From Oligoflexia bacterium (GTDB taxonomy: Bacteria; Bdellovibrionota; Bacteriovoracia; Bacteriovoracales; Bacteriovoracaceae), in NCBI GenBank assembly GCA_015231955.1, contig JADGAN010000015.1:1-64000 (forward strand): 64,000 nucleotides of DNA. Reading direction: 5' to 3'. The notes beneath the pieces are model-generated. The model was not told where the DNA came from and made no database searches. It saw nothing but the letters and a program-made list of their open reading frames with translations. Position numbers and translations under genes: made by a program. Position 1 is the first letter of the stretch; each line of letters starts with the position of its first letter. Shown here piece by piece: positions 1-8,022 of the stretch.

Positions 1-60
1 AATTGCCTCCGATTCCTGCTGCAGTTTTGTAATTTTATCTCGTATCGAATCCTTGCTCAT
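1..60 (-). CDS. N-terminal end of an unidentified gene, cut by the window edge
   Basis: An open frame reads leftwards from an ATG at 60-58 to the window edge and gives 20 residues starting MSKDSIRDKITKLQQ, a charged, helix-forming start. No clear Shine-Dalgarno sequence precedes it, so the start is uncertain. The fragment is too short to identify. The rightward neighbour is the half-copy of the palindromic repeat at 134-187. Confidence 0.35.
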   Translation of the reverse strand, partial: MSKDSIRDKITKLQQESEAI

Positions 61-133
61 AAAGATCAGTATTACTTATTTTAATCAAGAGGCCCAGTTA
101 AATTTCAAGGCCTAAATCAATTTTTTTTCGAAG

Positions 134-187
134 AAGCTGAATAGCATCTGGATGAAAGTTGATGGTTGAAGGGAGTGAGCAGTTACA
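134..187. repeat. Half copy of a dispersed palindromic repeat
   Basis: The stretch ending GTGAGCAGTTAC (175-186) matches the right half of the long palindrome at 44566-44687. The match covers about 34 bp, including the motif AGCAT-TGG, a run of GGTTGA-type purines and the terminal GAGCAGTTAC. Only the right half is present here, so it cannot form the full hairpin. It lies between the partial gene at the window edge and the terminator of the outer-membrane protein gene. Confidence 0.55.
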
Positions 188-220
188 GAATAATAATGAA
201 AATATTCCCTGGGCACAAAT

Positions 221-256
221 AAAAAAAGGCCTAAAAATATTACTCTTTAGGCCTTT
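221..256 (-). terminator. Intrinsic terminator of the outer-membrane protein gene
   Basis: A perfect 11-bp inverted repeat, AAAGGCCTAAA (225-235) and TTTAGGCCTTT (246-256), encloses a 10-nt loop. Read on the minus strand it is followed by a T run, 33 bp after the stop codon of the gene at 289-1446. The arrangement may also work in the other direction. Confidence 0.8.
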
Positions 257-288
257 CTTTATTGTTAGTTAGGATAAGCTCAAGTTAA

Positions 289-1446
289 CTAAATATTAAG
301 TGTAAATCCTGCTAGCCATTGAGATGTTTCAATCTTTTTACCATTGGCAATGTCACCATTTGTAGCGGTAGCGGGAACATCTCTCTTGTATTTATCCGTT
401 GAGGAAATGTATCCTATATGGAATCGAGGAGTTTCTTTTTTATCAGCAGCTTTAAATCTTGGGAAAAATTCTAAAATAATAGCATATGCATTTCGGTTAA
501 AATTATTAGCATCTTCAAGCTTGCTCTTACTGATTTCATACTTGGCAACTGGTCGAACAAAATAACTACCACCATGATTATACTTCATCTCTATATAATA
601 TGATTGATCGCTATCTTTTTTATTTTCTGTGGTTTCACTCTTGTATACATTTTTCAAGAAGTCAGCATTTACAATTAATTGTTTATCAAAAAGATTAAAT
701 GCAGAACCGATTGCCCAGTATGATTTCTTCTTTTCTGGAGCAGCAACTAGACCAGAAAGTCCACCATCAACTTGCTTTGGTGTTTTAAGGTAGTGATAAG
801 AGGCCATTGGAGCAATCATACCATCTAAGAAGCTACCACTCCATACAACACCCATACCTGGACCATCTTGATTAGCAATACCTTTGTCTCCTTCAAAAAG
901 GGCAGCAGTAAATGTTTGATCTGCAATAGCGTATGCAAGAGCAGCACCTACTTTATAATCAACACTGCCTAGTCCACTTCCTGCCAAAGTAGTAAAATAA
1001 AAATCCTCATACTTTTGAGAACCCTCAATTCCGCCAGCTAGGGTAAAATATTTCCCAAATTTAAGGGTAAGAGGTTCAACGATTTTATATTCACCAGCAA
1101 GTTCATAGAATGAATCTAGAAAATTTAATTTTTGCAGGTTTGGACCAGCTGCTGTGGAGATTTCATAAATCGTAGCAAGATTCCAAGCAAAGTAGTAGCG
1201 CATCTTTTCTTCAAGAGAACCTTCAGCATTGAAAATCGCAGTATGAACCTTGAAATTTTTAGATTCGAGTTCTTTGTTTTCTTTCATGCGATAACCATCG
1301 CTACGAACAGTATTATCATCTGATTTATTAATTTGATAATCTGTTCTCAAAGCTACATTAGGAGTAAAGGTAGCAGCTGCAAAGCTTGCAGTACTTGCCA
1401 TTAGCGAGATTAATAAAGTAACAAACAAACTACTTTTCCCAAACAT
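289..1446 (-). CDS. Outer-membrane beta-barrel protein (porin-like)
   Basis: A 385-residue protein with a signal peptide (residues 1 to about 23, hydrophobic core after Lys4, cleavage after an Ala-Ser-Phe-Ala-type site). A long mature part follows with alternating polar and aromatic strands, Gly/Tyr-rich turns and a C-terminal strand ending GFTLNI, as in Gram-negative porins or phosphate-selective-porin-like barrels. It would sit in the outer membrane; the solute is unknown. An AGGAGGA Shine-Dalgarno lies 5 bp before the ATG. It is a single-gene unit with its own terminator at 221-256. The fold assignment rests on composition and the signal peptide, not on a diagnostic motif. Confidence 0.72.
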   Translation of the reverse strand: MFGKSSLFVTLLISLMASTASFAAATFTPNVALRTDYQINKSDDNTVRSDGYRMKENKELESKNFKVHTAIFNAEGSLEEKMRYYFAWNLATIYEISTAAGPNLQKLNFLDSFYELAGEYKIVEPLTLKFGKYFTLAGGIEGSQKYEDFYFTTLAGSGLGSVDYKVGAALAYAIADQTFTAALFEGDKGIANQDGPGMGVVWSGSFLDGMIAPMASYHYLKTPKQVDGGLSGLVAAPEKKKSYWAIGSAFNLFDKQLIVNADFLKNVYKSETTENKKDSDQSYYIEMKYNHGGSYFVRPVAKYEISKSKLEDANNFNRNAYAIILEFFPRFKAADKKETPRFHIGYISSTDKYKRDVPATATNGDIANGKKIETSQWLAGFTLNI

Positions 1447-1571
1447 AAAGATCCTCCTAAAATTAAAATGAAATACAGGTAAAGATCACAAAATAATTAG
1501 TAATCGACTTATCTAGTCTAATATATAGATTAGATTTATCTCCTTCATCTATAACAATAACAAGATTGGAT

Positions 1572-1617
1572 AAAAAAAAGAACAATAAAATACAAAAAGA
1601 AACCTACTTCTTGTTCT
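1572..1617 (-). terminator. Probable terminator downstream of aspS
   Basis: On the minus strand a 7-bp stem, AGAACAA with TTGTTCT (arms at 1611-1617 and 1579-1585), is followed by an uninterrupted run of eight T. It lies about 55 bp after the aspS stop codon. The loop is long (25 nt) but contains a weaker inner pairing. Confidence 0.55.
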
Positions 1618-1672
1618 ATTCATAGACAATAAAGATCATAGATCACTTTTTCTAATGGTGATGATTGATTAT

Positions 1673-3025
1673 TTAAGGAGTGATTCGATGGATATCACGA
1701 GGGAAGAAGGTGGCCTCTTTTATGTTGGTGATGTTGCAGAGGCGGGCGGTTAGGCGTTCAAGACCGATGGCGAGTCCACCGTGTGGAGGAGCTCCGTATT
1801 TGTGCATTTGCAGGAAGGATGCAAAGTCATCGGGATTAAGGCCAAAGCGTTTGAATTTTGCTACTTGCTCGTCGTAGTCGTTGATACGTTGACCTCCGGT
1901 GGTGATCTCGATTCCACGGAAGAGGAGATCGAAGGAGCGGGTTTTGTCAGGCACTGCCGGGTCGTCTTTGGTGTAGAAGGGACGCTTCATGGTGGGGTAG
2001 TGGGTGACAAAGAGGAATTCACTAGCAAACTCTTTGAGCGACCATTCGGTTAAATATTTTTCCTCTTCTGCCGCTAAATCGGGTTCGGCACGCATGTCGA
2101 TCTTTTTCTTTTTGTAATAGATTTCGTGGGCCTGATCGAGGGTGATGATGGGGATTTGCTCGCCGATGATGGGTAGGGTGACTTCGAGCAGGTCGAGTTC
2201 AAATTGATTGTTATCGCGAAGGTAATCCATCATGTAGCGGAGAAGGGCCGCTTCCATATTCATTACGTCGAGGTGCGATTCGATAAAACCCATCTCCAGA
2301 TCAAGAGAGACATATTCGTTTAAGTGGCGATTGGTGTTGTGCTTTTCTGCGCGAAAGACAGTTCCTACATCGTAGACGCGACCAAAGACACCAATGCCGA
2401 ACTGTTTATAGAATTGTGGAGATTGTGCAAGATAGGCCACGCGATCAAAGTATTGGATTTGAAAAATATTGGCCCCGCCCTCAGCACCTGCAAATACAAT
2501 TTTAGGGGAGAAGATGCGGGTAAAACCGTTGTCACTTAAAAAGCTATGAAAGGCATTGACGATCGATTCAGAAATTTTGAAAACGGCACGTACTTTGGGG
2601 TGGCGGAGAGAGATCGGGCGCATATCAAAGAGCGTTTCACCACCGACGTTTAAAACTTTTTTGGAGATATCAAAAGGCATGATGGTTGCAGGTGCATGGA
2701 TGGTCTTGATCTCGGAGACTTTGATTTCGATGTTTCGAGGGAAGATGGTCTTATCACTTAAATTGGCAGCAAGCACGCGGCCTTGGATACGGATGAAATC
2801 ACCCTCTTTAAGTGTAGAGGCATCAACTGGAGGTTCAACCACAGTTTGGACACAAAAGCGTGGCCCACGAATGATAAGAAAGGTGACTTGAGGAAGTACG
2901 CGCAAGCGGTGAACTGTACCCTCTATGGTTACTTCGCTATCGACTCGCTCGGAGAGGGTCTTATAGTCGAGAGGTGGCTGGTTGGTGGTCTTGATAAATT
3001 CAAAGTTGCTGATATCGGTTGCCAT
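1673..3025 (-). CDS. aspS: Archaeal-type aspartyl-tRNA synthetase, possibly non-discriminating
   Basis: Class II aminoacyl-tRNA synthetase of 450 residues, charging tRNA with aspartate in the cytosol. It has an N-terminal OB-fold anticodon domain (about 30-110) and a catalytic core. Motif 2 reads FRAEKHNTNRHLNEY with an Asp/Glu pattern of AspRS rather than AsnRS; motif 3 is GGLAIGLERL and the C terminus is PRDIHRITP, both typical of the archaeal/eukaryotic type. It lacks the roughly 140-residue GAD insertion that makes the usual bacterial AspRS about 590 residues long. His39 sits where discriminating archaeal enzymes have Trp (Trp26 of Thermococcus kodakarensis), a feature linked to charging of both tRNA-Asp and tRNA-Asn. 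The dual specificity is inference. Confidence 0.93.
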   Translation of the reverse strand: MATDISNFEFIKTTNQPPLDYKTLSERVDSEVTIEGTVHRLRVLPQVTFLIIRGPRFCVQTVVEPPVDASTLKEGDFIRIQGRVLAANLSDKTIFPRNIEIKVSEIKTIHAPATIMPFDISKKVLNVGGETLFDMRPISLRHPKVRAVFKISESIVNAFHSFLSDNGFTRIFSPKIVFAGAEGGANIFQIQYFDRVAYLAQSPQFYKQFGIGVFGRVYDVGTVFRAEKHNTNRHLNEYVSLDLEMGFIESHLDVMNMEAALLRYMMDYLRDNNQFELDLLEVTLPIIGEQIPIITLDQAHEIYYKKKKIDMRAEPDLAAEEEKYLTEWSLKEFASEFLFVTHYPTMKRPFYTKDDPAVPDKTRSFDLLFRGIEITTGGQRINDYDEQVAKFKRFGLNPDDFASFLQMHKYGAPPHGGLAIGLERLTARLCNITNIKEATFFPRDIHRITP

Positions 3026-3096
3026 TACTTCATCCTGGTTGTGATGGTTATAAAAATTTGTTGTAACACATTTTTAGATGAGAGGCGATGATCTTT

Positions 3097-4044
3097 TTAA
3101 AATAACTCTCCGTTGAATGCCCCGGATAGTAGTTTTAAAAGTGGATTTTTTTGTTGAATGAGGTTCATGGTGGCCGGACTGTTGTCTGTTCGCCCTACAG
3201 ATTTCTTGGCCTCATTGTACATTCTAACCAACTCTTTTGTTGTTATTTGCATAATACCTTTCATAAAAGGGGTCCACGGTTGCCTGGTCCTAGGAGCGAC
3301 AAATCTAAACGTAATACTGCTATTATCAGCGCCGACCACGATTTGATCATCAACATCGTTATATCCAAGCTTATAAAGGCCATCGAGAAAACCATTTAAC
3401 ATCGCTGCATCTTTAAATTGGATTTGGATATTTTCCATTGTTAGCTCATTAGGATTTGAAAACATCCCCGCCTTAAATCCTGTTACCCACCAATGAGTGG
3501 CCTTCCTATCAAAAATTTTTACTCCATTTTTATATAAAGAAAAAGACATGGTAAGCATCTCTTTGTTGCCCACCGACGCGTAGTGGTTAGTACCTGCTAC
3601 TCGTTTGTAAATCCCAATCTCAGCTCCCGACATGATATTGTATTGGCCCTTCCACAGCTCAATCATGTAAGTTTGTCCATTGTATTTAAAGGGAATAGGT
3701 TCTGCATCGATCACCATTGCTGTTGGCAATGCCATGGCATCATACACGCTATTGAATCCCATCAGCCTTTGTAGTGCATCGATTTTGGTCACATAAATAT
3801 CTTGATTTGGCTCATACTCAAATCCTGCGATTGCGGCAATCTTTTCAAAATCGAAGGGATTAGCGCTAGTGCCGGTAGCCGCAGCGTTGATTCCAAAATC
3901 AAGTCCAAATCCAAGAGTACGACCAATGCCAAAATCAAAACTAGGAGTGGCATGAACCTTTATCGTATAGGTAGCAGTACATAGAGTACAAAATATACTC
4001 ACTAAACAGAAAAATTTCGAAAAAAGGTTTATAGTCGCGGTCAT
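3097..4044 (-). CDS. Exported DUF4474-domain protein
   Basis: A 315-residue protein with a hydrophobic signal sequence (about residues 7-27) and no other clear membrane segment. Residues about 70-150 carry the DUF4474 pattern: a YEPNQDIYV block, a DALQRLMGF block, and then 'I-D-x-EPIPFKYNGQTYMIELWKGQY' followed by G-x-EIGIY. The rest, with a WWVTGFKAG segment, also fits that family. The function of DUF4474 is not known. AGGAG lies 8 bp before the ATG. It follows the same strand as aspS with a 71-bp gap, but an operon is not evident. Confidence 0.75.
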   Translation of the reverse strand: MTATINLFSKFFCLVSIFCTLCTATYTIKVHATPSFDFGIGRTLGFGLDFGINAAATGTSANPFDFEKIAAIAGFEYEPNQDIYVTKIDALQRLMGFNSVYDAMALPTAMVIDAEPIPFKYNGQTYMIELWKGQYNIMSGAEIGIYKRVAGTNHYASVGNKEMLTMSFSLYKNGVKIFDRKATHWWVTGFKAGMFSNPNELTMENIQIQFKDAAMLNGFLDGLYKLGYNDVDDQIVVGADNSSITFRFVAPRTRQPWTPFMKGIMQITTKELVRMYNEAKKSVGRTDNSPATMNLIQQKNPLLKLLSGAFNGELF

Positions 4045-4177
4045 AGTGAAGTCTCCTCAAAAAATGGCTTTCCATAAAAGAGAGGGAATTTTCCCATGCA
4101 TTAAAATTTGAGTCAACAATGGCCCTAACTATGCCATTTTTTCCTATAAACTGGCATGAGAGTGCCAACCCTGCTTT

Positions 4178-5557
4178 TCACTTTGAGAGGAGAGGTGATG
4201 ATCGTTTTAAATAGCGACCCGTGGCCTTGGCGTTGCTACTCACCTTTTTTCCTCGAAGGAAGATGTGAGTGCACTTGCCTTGGAGGGGGAGGCCCTCGTA
4301 GAGGGAGTGATCACAGCGTGTGTGTTGGGTGGCGGCGTGGATAGTGTGGGTTTGCGTGGGATCGAAGATCACTAGGTCAGCATCACTATCGATAGCGATG
4401 GCCCCTTTTTGGGGATAAAGCCCAAAAATTTTGGCGGGATTAGTGGCAGTGATAGCTACAAAAGTTTGCATATCGATGCGTCCACTTTTTACACCATAAG
4501 TGTAGAGCAGTTCCATTCGCTGCTCTACTCCAGGAGCGCCATTGGGGATTTTAGTAAAATCGTGAAGGCCTAACCTTTTTTGAGAGAGCAGAAAGGGGCA
4601 GTGGTCGGTGGCGACGACGCTAATACGACCGTTGGCAAGGCCTTGCCAAAGCCCACTCTGCTCGCTAGCAGGACGTAGGGGTGGACTCATGACAAATCTA
4701 GAGGCAACATCAAAATCGCTACTGCTGTAGACGCTATCGTTTAAGAGAAGGTATTGTGGGCATGTTTCGAAGAGTAGTCCTGTGTTTTCACCGGCGGTGA
4801 GGGCACTGCTACTTGAGAGATGAACAATATAGGTTGGGCAATTACTCTCCGCCTGAAGCCTCGCCATGGTGTGGATAGCATTTATCTCGGCAATAATAGG
4901 ATGCGAGAGTGGATGGGAAGCGGGAGAGATTTTGCCAGCAGCAAGTAGTGCTTGGGTTTTTTCCTCAATCAGTTTTCCATCCTCTGCGTGGACGGTGAGG
5001 ATTCCTCCATAGTCGCGAACTGTATGCATGAGAGAGAGCATCTCTTCTTCGCTAATTTTCATTGCAGGATAGGCGAGGAAGGTTTTAAAGGAGGTGATAC
5101 CAAAATCGCGCACGGCCTTTTTGACCTCATGTTTGGTTTGTTCATTAACAATCGTGACCGATAGGTGCAGCCCATAGTCGCAGTGAACTTTACCCAGGGC
5201 CTTTTGTTGCCACTTCTCGAAAGTTTTAGTGAGTGAATCATTTTCGGTTCTACTTTGATTGGCAAAGTCGATGATGGTAGTGGTGCCACCTTGGAGGGCG
5301 GCGAGGGTGCCACTGGAAAAATCATCACTAGCTTCAATGCCAAAATGGGGTAACGGCAGTTGCATGTGTGTATGCACATCGATACCTCCCGGGATGACAA
5401 AGTGTTTATCAGCATCGAAAGTATTGCTGATTTGCTCCCGGTATTTTTCGTACAGGTTGCTGCCGATATCAAAAATTTTTTCATCCTTAATCAGGATATC
5501 GGCGATTTTTATTTCTGTAGGCAGCACCAGCTTCCCGTTTTTTATAAGGGTGTACAT
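4178..5557 (-). CDS. hydA: Dihydropyrimidinase / D-hydantoinase
   Basis: A 459-residue cyclic amidohydrolase of the amidohydrolase superfamily, opening dihydropyrimidine or hydantoin rings. All metal ligands of the family are visible: His62 and His64 in the DVHTH motif, Lys158 (the carboxylated lysine, in SFKTFLAY), His190 (VHAED), His246 (VHLSS) and Asp318 (ATDH). Length fits the family. The start has GGAGAG just upstream. The gene is 38 bp downstream of the MFS gene on the same strand, so uptake or export of a substrate could be linked. An allantoinase or dihydroorotase-like role cannot be excluded, although the HxH context and FKxFxAY motif favour dihydropyrimidinase. Confidence 0.88.
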   Translation of the reverse strand: MYTLIKNGKLVLPTEIKIADILIKDEKIFDIGSNLYEKYREQISNTFDADKHFVIPGGIDVHTHMQLPLPHFGIEASDDFSSGTLAALQGGTTTIIDFANQSRTENDSLTKTFEKWQQKALGKVHCDYGLHLSVTIVNEQTKHEVKKAVRDFGITSFKTFLAYPAMKISEEEMLSLMHTVRDYGGILTVHAEDGKLIEEKTQALLAAGKISPASHPLSHPIIAEINAIHTMARLQAESNCPTYIVHLSSSSALTAGENTGLLFETCPQYLLLNDSVYSSSDFDVASRFVMSPPLRPASEQSGLWQGLANGRISVVATDHCPFLLSQKRLGLHDFTKIPNGAPGVEQRMELLYTYGVKSGRIDMQTFVAITATNPAKIFGLYPQKGAIAIDSDADLVIFDPTQTHTIHAATQHTRCDHSLYEGLPLQGKCTHIFLRGKKVSSNAKATGRYLKRSSPLLSK

Positions 5558-5595
5558 TTTATTTCTCTCTCCGAAGGTGAATGTAAGCTTAAAAT

Positions 5596-6885
5596 TTAAA
5601 ACAATTTTTGGATAATAGTCTGGATAATATTATAACGAAAGAGGTGCCTGTGCCAGTAGCTAAGTGTGATGGCCAGAACGGTGATAATGGAAATTCCGCC
5701 CATGGTAAAGGCGACCTGACCACCCAGGCCTTCTGCAATGGCACCAAAGAGAAAGTTTCCAAAAGGGGTAGATCCCGCAAAAACCAGAGTATAGATGCTC
5801 ATGGCCCGTCCTCGGTACTTGCCTTCAGTGTTGAGAAGCACAATGGTGTTGGCGACGGTTGCAGGCCAAATGGTGGTCATACCGCAAAGGATAAGCATGA
5901 GCATGGTAGAGTGAAAGCTGTTGCTATATCCAAGAGCAATGAGACTAAAAGAGAGCAAGATAGAGTGCAAGATAAGTCCTGTGAGGTTGGCAGGAATGAT
6001 CTTATTGATATGATGGATAGTTAGCGCTCCAACCAGGGAGCCAATGCCTAAGGGAACCCACAGAATGCCGAGATCTTTTTCCGGGAGAAAAAGGACATTT
6101 TTAGTGAAGATGGGAATGAGGATATTAAAGTTGTGGCCAAGAGTTCCTATGATAAAGAGGATGATGATGGTTTTGATGAGGAGAGGATTTTCTGTCAGGT
6201 GTTTGATTCCATCGTTCATATCGGAGAAGATTTTTTTCCAACTAAAGGCAACAGTCACTGTAGCGATAGGAGGAGAGGATCTTTCTTGCAAATGGGGGGC
6301 AACGGTGTGAGCAATTTTAAAGAGCGCAAAAATAAAAGCAATGAAACTTATACTGTTAAAGATAAAGCACCATTTGATCCCAAAGGAGGCGGTAATATAA
6401 CCAGCGAGGATTGGCCCTACGATTCTTGCGAGGTTGAAGATCGTGGTGTTCATGGCAATGGCACTATGGATGTCTTGGCGATCGACAAGATCGGCGAGGT
6501 AGGCCTGGCGTGCAGGAACATCGATGGCGTTGGCAAAACCCATCAGCACTGTCAGCAACAGAATATGCCAGTACTCGATTGTCTCCAAATAGACGAGAGC
6601 AGCAAAGATAATAGAGAGAAACATAGTCACGATCTGAGCGTAGATGATAATAGTTTTCTTGGGAAAATAGTCGATGATGGGGCCGATGAGCAGCGAGAAG
6701 AGAAGAATCGGAATAAATTGAGCGGCACCAAGGATGCCCAATTTCATAGGGGAGTTGGTCATGGTGATCACAAACCATGATTGTGCTGTAAATTGGATCC
6801 ATGAGCCGATCACAGATACCAAAAGACCAGTCCAGTAGTAACAAAAATCTTTACGCTTAAATGCTGCGAGAATGCCACCTATCAT
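5596..6885 (-). CDS. MFS transporter of the MFS_3 (EntS-like) family
   Basis: About 429 residues with 12 predicted membrane helices. The N-terminal region (F-x-YYWTGLLVSVIGSWIQ, then W-FVITMT-S) and the segment DVPARQAYLADLVDR after helix 4 are typical of the MFS_3/TMEM-type drug and siderophore exporters related to EntS. It would export a small molecule across the inner membrane; the substrate is unknown. I chose ATG 6885 because AAGGTGG lies 5 bp upstream; a GTG 9 bp earlier lies inside that ribosome-binding site. It is upstream of and co-directional with the dihydropyrimidinase. Confidence 0.85.
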   Translation of the reverse strand: MIGGILAAFKRKDFCYYWTGLLVSVIGSWIQFTAQSWFVITMTNSPMKLGILGAAQFIPILLFSLLIGPIIDYFPKKTIIIYAQIVTMFLSIIFAALVYLETIEYWHILLLTVLMGFANAIDVPARQAYLADLVDRQDIHSAIAMNTTIFNLARIVGPILAGYITASFGIKWCFIFNSISFIAFIFALFKIAHTVAPHLQERSSPPIATVTVAFSWKKIFSDMNDGIKHLTENPLLIKTIIILFIIGTLGHNFNILIPIFTKNVLFLPEKDLGILWVPLGIGSLVGALTIHHINKIIPANLTGLILHSILLSFSLIALGYSNSFHSTMLMLILCGMTTIWPATVANTIVLLNTEGKYRGRAMSIYTLVFAGSTPFGNFLFGAIAEGLGGQVAFTMGGISIITVLAITLSYWHRHLFRYNIIQTIIQKLF

Positions 6886-7025
6886 GGGAACCACCTTACA
6901 AGAAACTAATGAAAGAACTATAAAAGACGCACAATCTTATCGTGTATTTACCGGAGAAGTTTAATCAGCTATTGAATCAATAAATTTTAAGGAGATATTA
7001 AACAGGAATAAAGAGTTCAGAGCAT

Positions 7026-7235
7026 TTAAAATTTTTTGAATTGTTTTCTTGTTGGAGATTTTTGCAAGTTCTTTAAGCTTTTTTCAACTGTAGGGATCAC
7101 CTCTATGCCTACGGGCGATGAGGTATATTTCATTTCACACAAAGGTGATCACATGGTCTTTACGGTCAAACAGCAGATCGATTTGCACGCCACTTTAATC
7201 AGGGAGGTTTTTCCGATTCTGCGTCGATGATAGGA
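7026..7235 (-). pseudogene. Remnant of an AAA-type ATPase with C-terminal nuclease-like domain
   Basis: Read on the minus strand, about 7232-7194 encodes RRRIGKTSLIK, a P-loop typical of the N terminus of ATPases related to PF01637. It is joined after a few bases to GVQIDLLFDRKDHVIT and, after a one-base shift, CEMKYTSSP, which resembles the GAQIDLLIDR...CEIKY block at the C terminus of the same family. Some 300 codons between the two ends appear deleted and the remaining pieces are out of frame. It abuts the left edge of repeat unit A. The family assignment is from memory of the motif pair. Confidence 0.5.
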
Positions 7236-7542
7236 CTAAAATCCAAATCCATAAGAATACTAACTGCTTTCATTGACAGTAATAAATTTAAACTCCCTAA
7301 ATTTTTTATATTGAGACTTAGCAGAATTTCTGGGCACCAACCTATTTGAAGGAAACAATCGGAATTAAATAATCGCTTGAGTTCGTTGCGTTTGTTTGAA
7401 TTACTTAAAGTCTCAATATGTAACGATGTTACTCTGGTGGTGGAAATTGCGATTGGGATCTGGATTATAAATAGTGATGGAAAGAGGTCAAGACCCTTTC
7501 TCTAATCGTTAAAGATGCATTTTGGAGAGGAGTCAATAGGAT

Positions 7543-8022
7543 ATGAAAAAAAGCAGAATTTTATTACTGTCACTTTTACTGTTTTCGTTCATGCTACCAC
7601 AGTCACAGATTGCTAGAGCGGTGGGTAACGACGAGAAGGCCACCACTTACATTAAGTCGATAGATGGCCCAAAGGAAGTTCCAGTATCGTGGCTTAAAGG
7701 AAAGCGATCAAAGGGGTCTACGTTTGAGAAATTCAGTAGTCGGCCACCAATTTATCTCCCTAGCTCTCCGGAGGAAGCACCGTTATTCCCCATCGCCGGT
7801 AAATCGCTAGACTCGATCTTGTCCTTTCTAAAAGACAGTACGATCAGCTATGAGCTTTGTGATTCAGAACGACTATGCAAAGATGTGGATGAGTGCAAGC
7901 TTTCAAAGATGTCACATCAGCTGCGTGCTGATATTCAAGAGAGAGAGAGCTTTTGCAAATTTTTCCAAAACTATCCCCTCTGGCAAAACTTTATCCGGAT
8001 GTGTATAAACGGATCTTGTTGA
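7543..8022 (+). CDS. Secreted variable protein, N-terminal frame, copy A
   Basis: A 159-residue frame starting with a lipid-free signal peptide (KKSR, hydrophobic stretch, cleavage near ARA, about residue 26). The mature part is unlike any family I recognise. At its end it overlaps a second frame (7953-8750) shifted by -1. The sense continues naturally into that second frame, so the two probably once formed one protein of about 400 residues. The same break is present in copy B (12837-13316). AGGAGTC and a closer AGG precede the ATG. Whether a short secreted protein is still made from this frame is unknown. Confidence 0.6.
   Translation: MKKSRILLLSLLLFSFMLPQSQIARAVGNDEKATTYIKSIDGPKEVPVSWLKGKRSKGSTFEKFSSRPPIYLPSSPEEAPLFPIAGKSLDSILSFLKDSTISYELCDSERLCKDVDECKLSKMSHQLRADIQERESFCKFFQNYPLWQNFIRMCINGSC

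Noticed and set aside
7036-7230. Plus-strand frame of 64 codons
   Set aside because: The minus strand of the same stretch holds a recognisable ATPase remnant; the plus frame has no ribosome-binding site and no similarity.
7951-7965. Programmed -1 frameshift site at AAATTTTTCC joining the two frames of the variable protein
   Set aside because: The heptamer in the reading frame (A TTT TTC) does not fit X XXY YYZ, and no clear downstream pseudoknot was seen. A shared mutation is simpler, though not proved.
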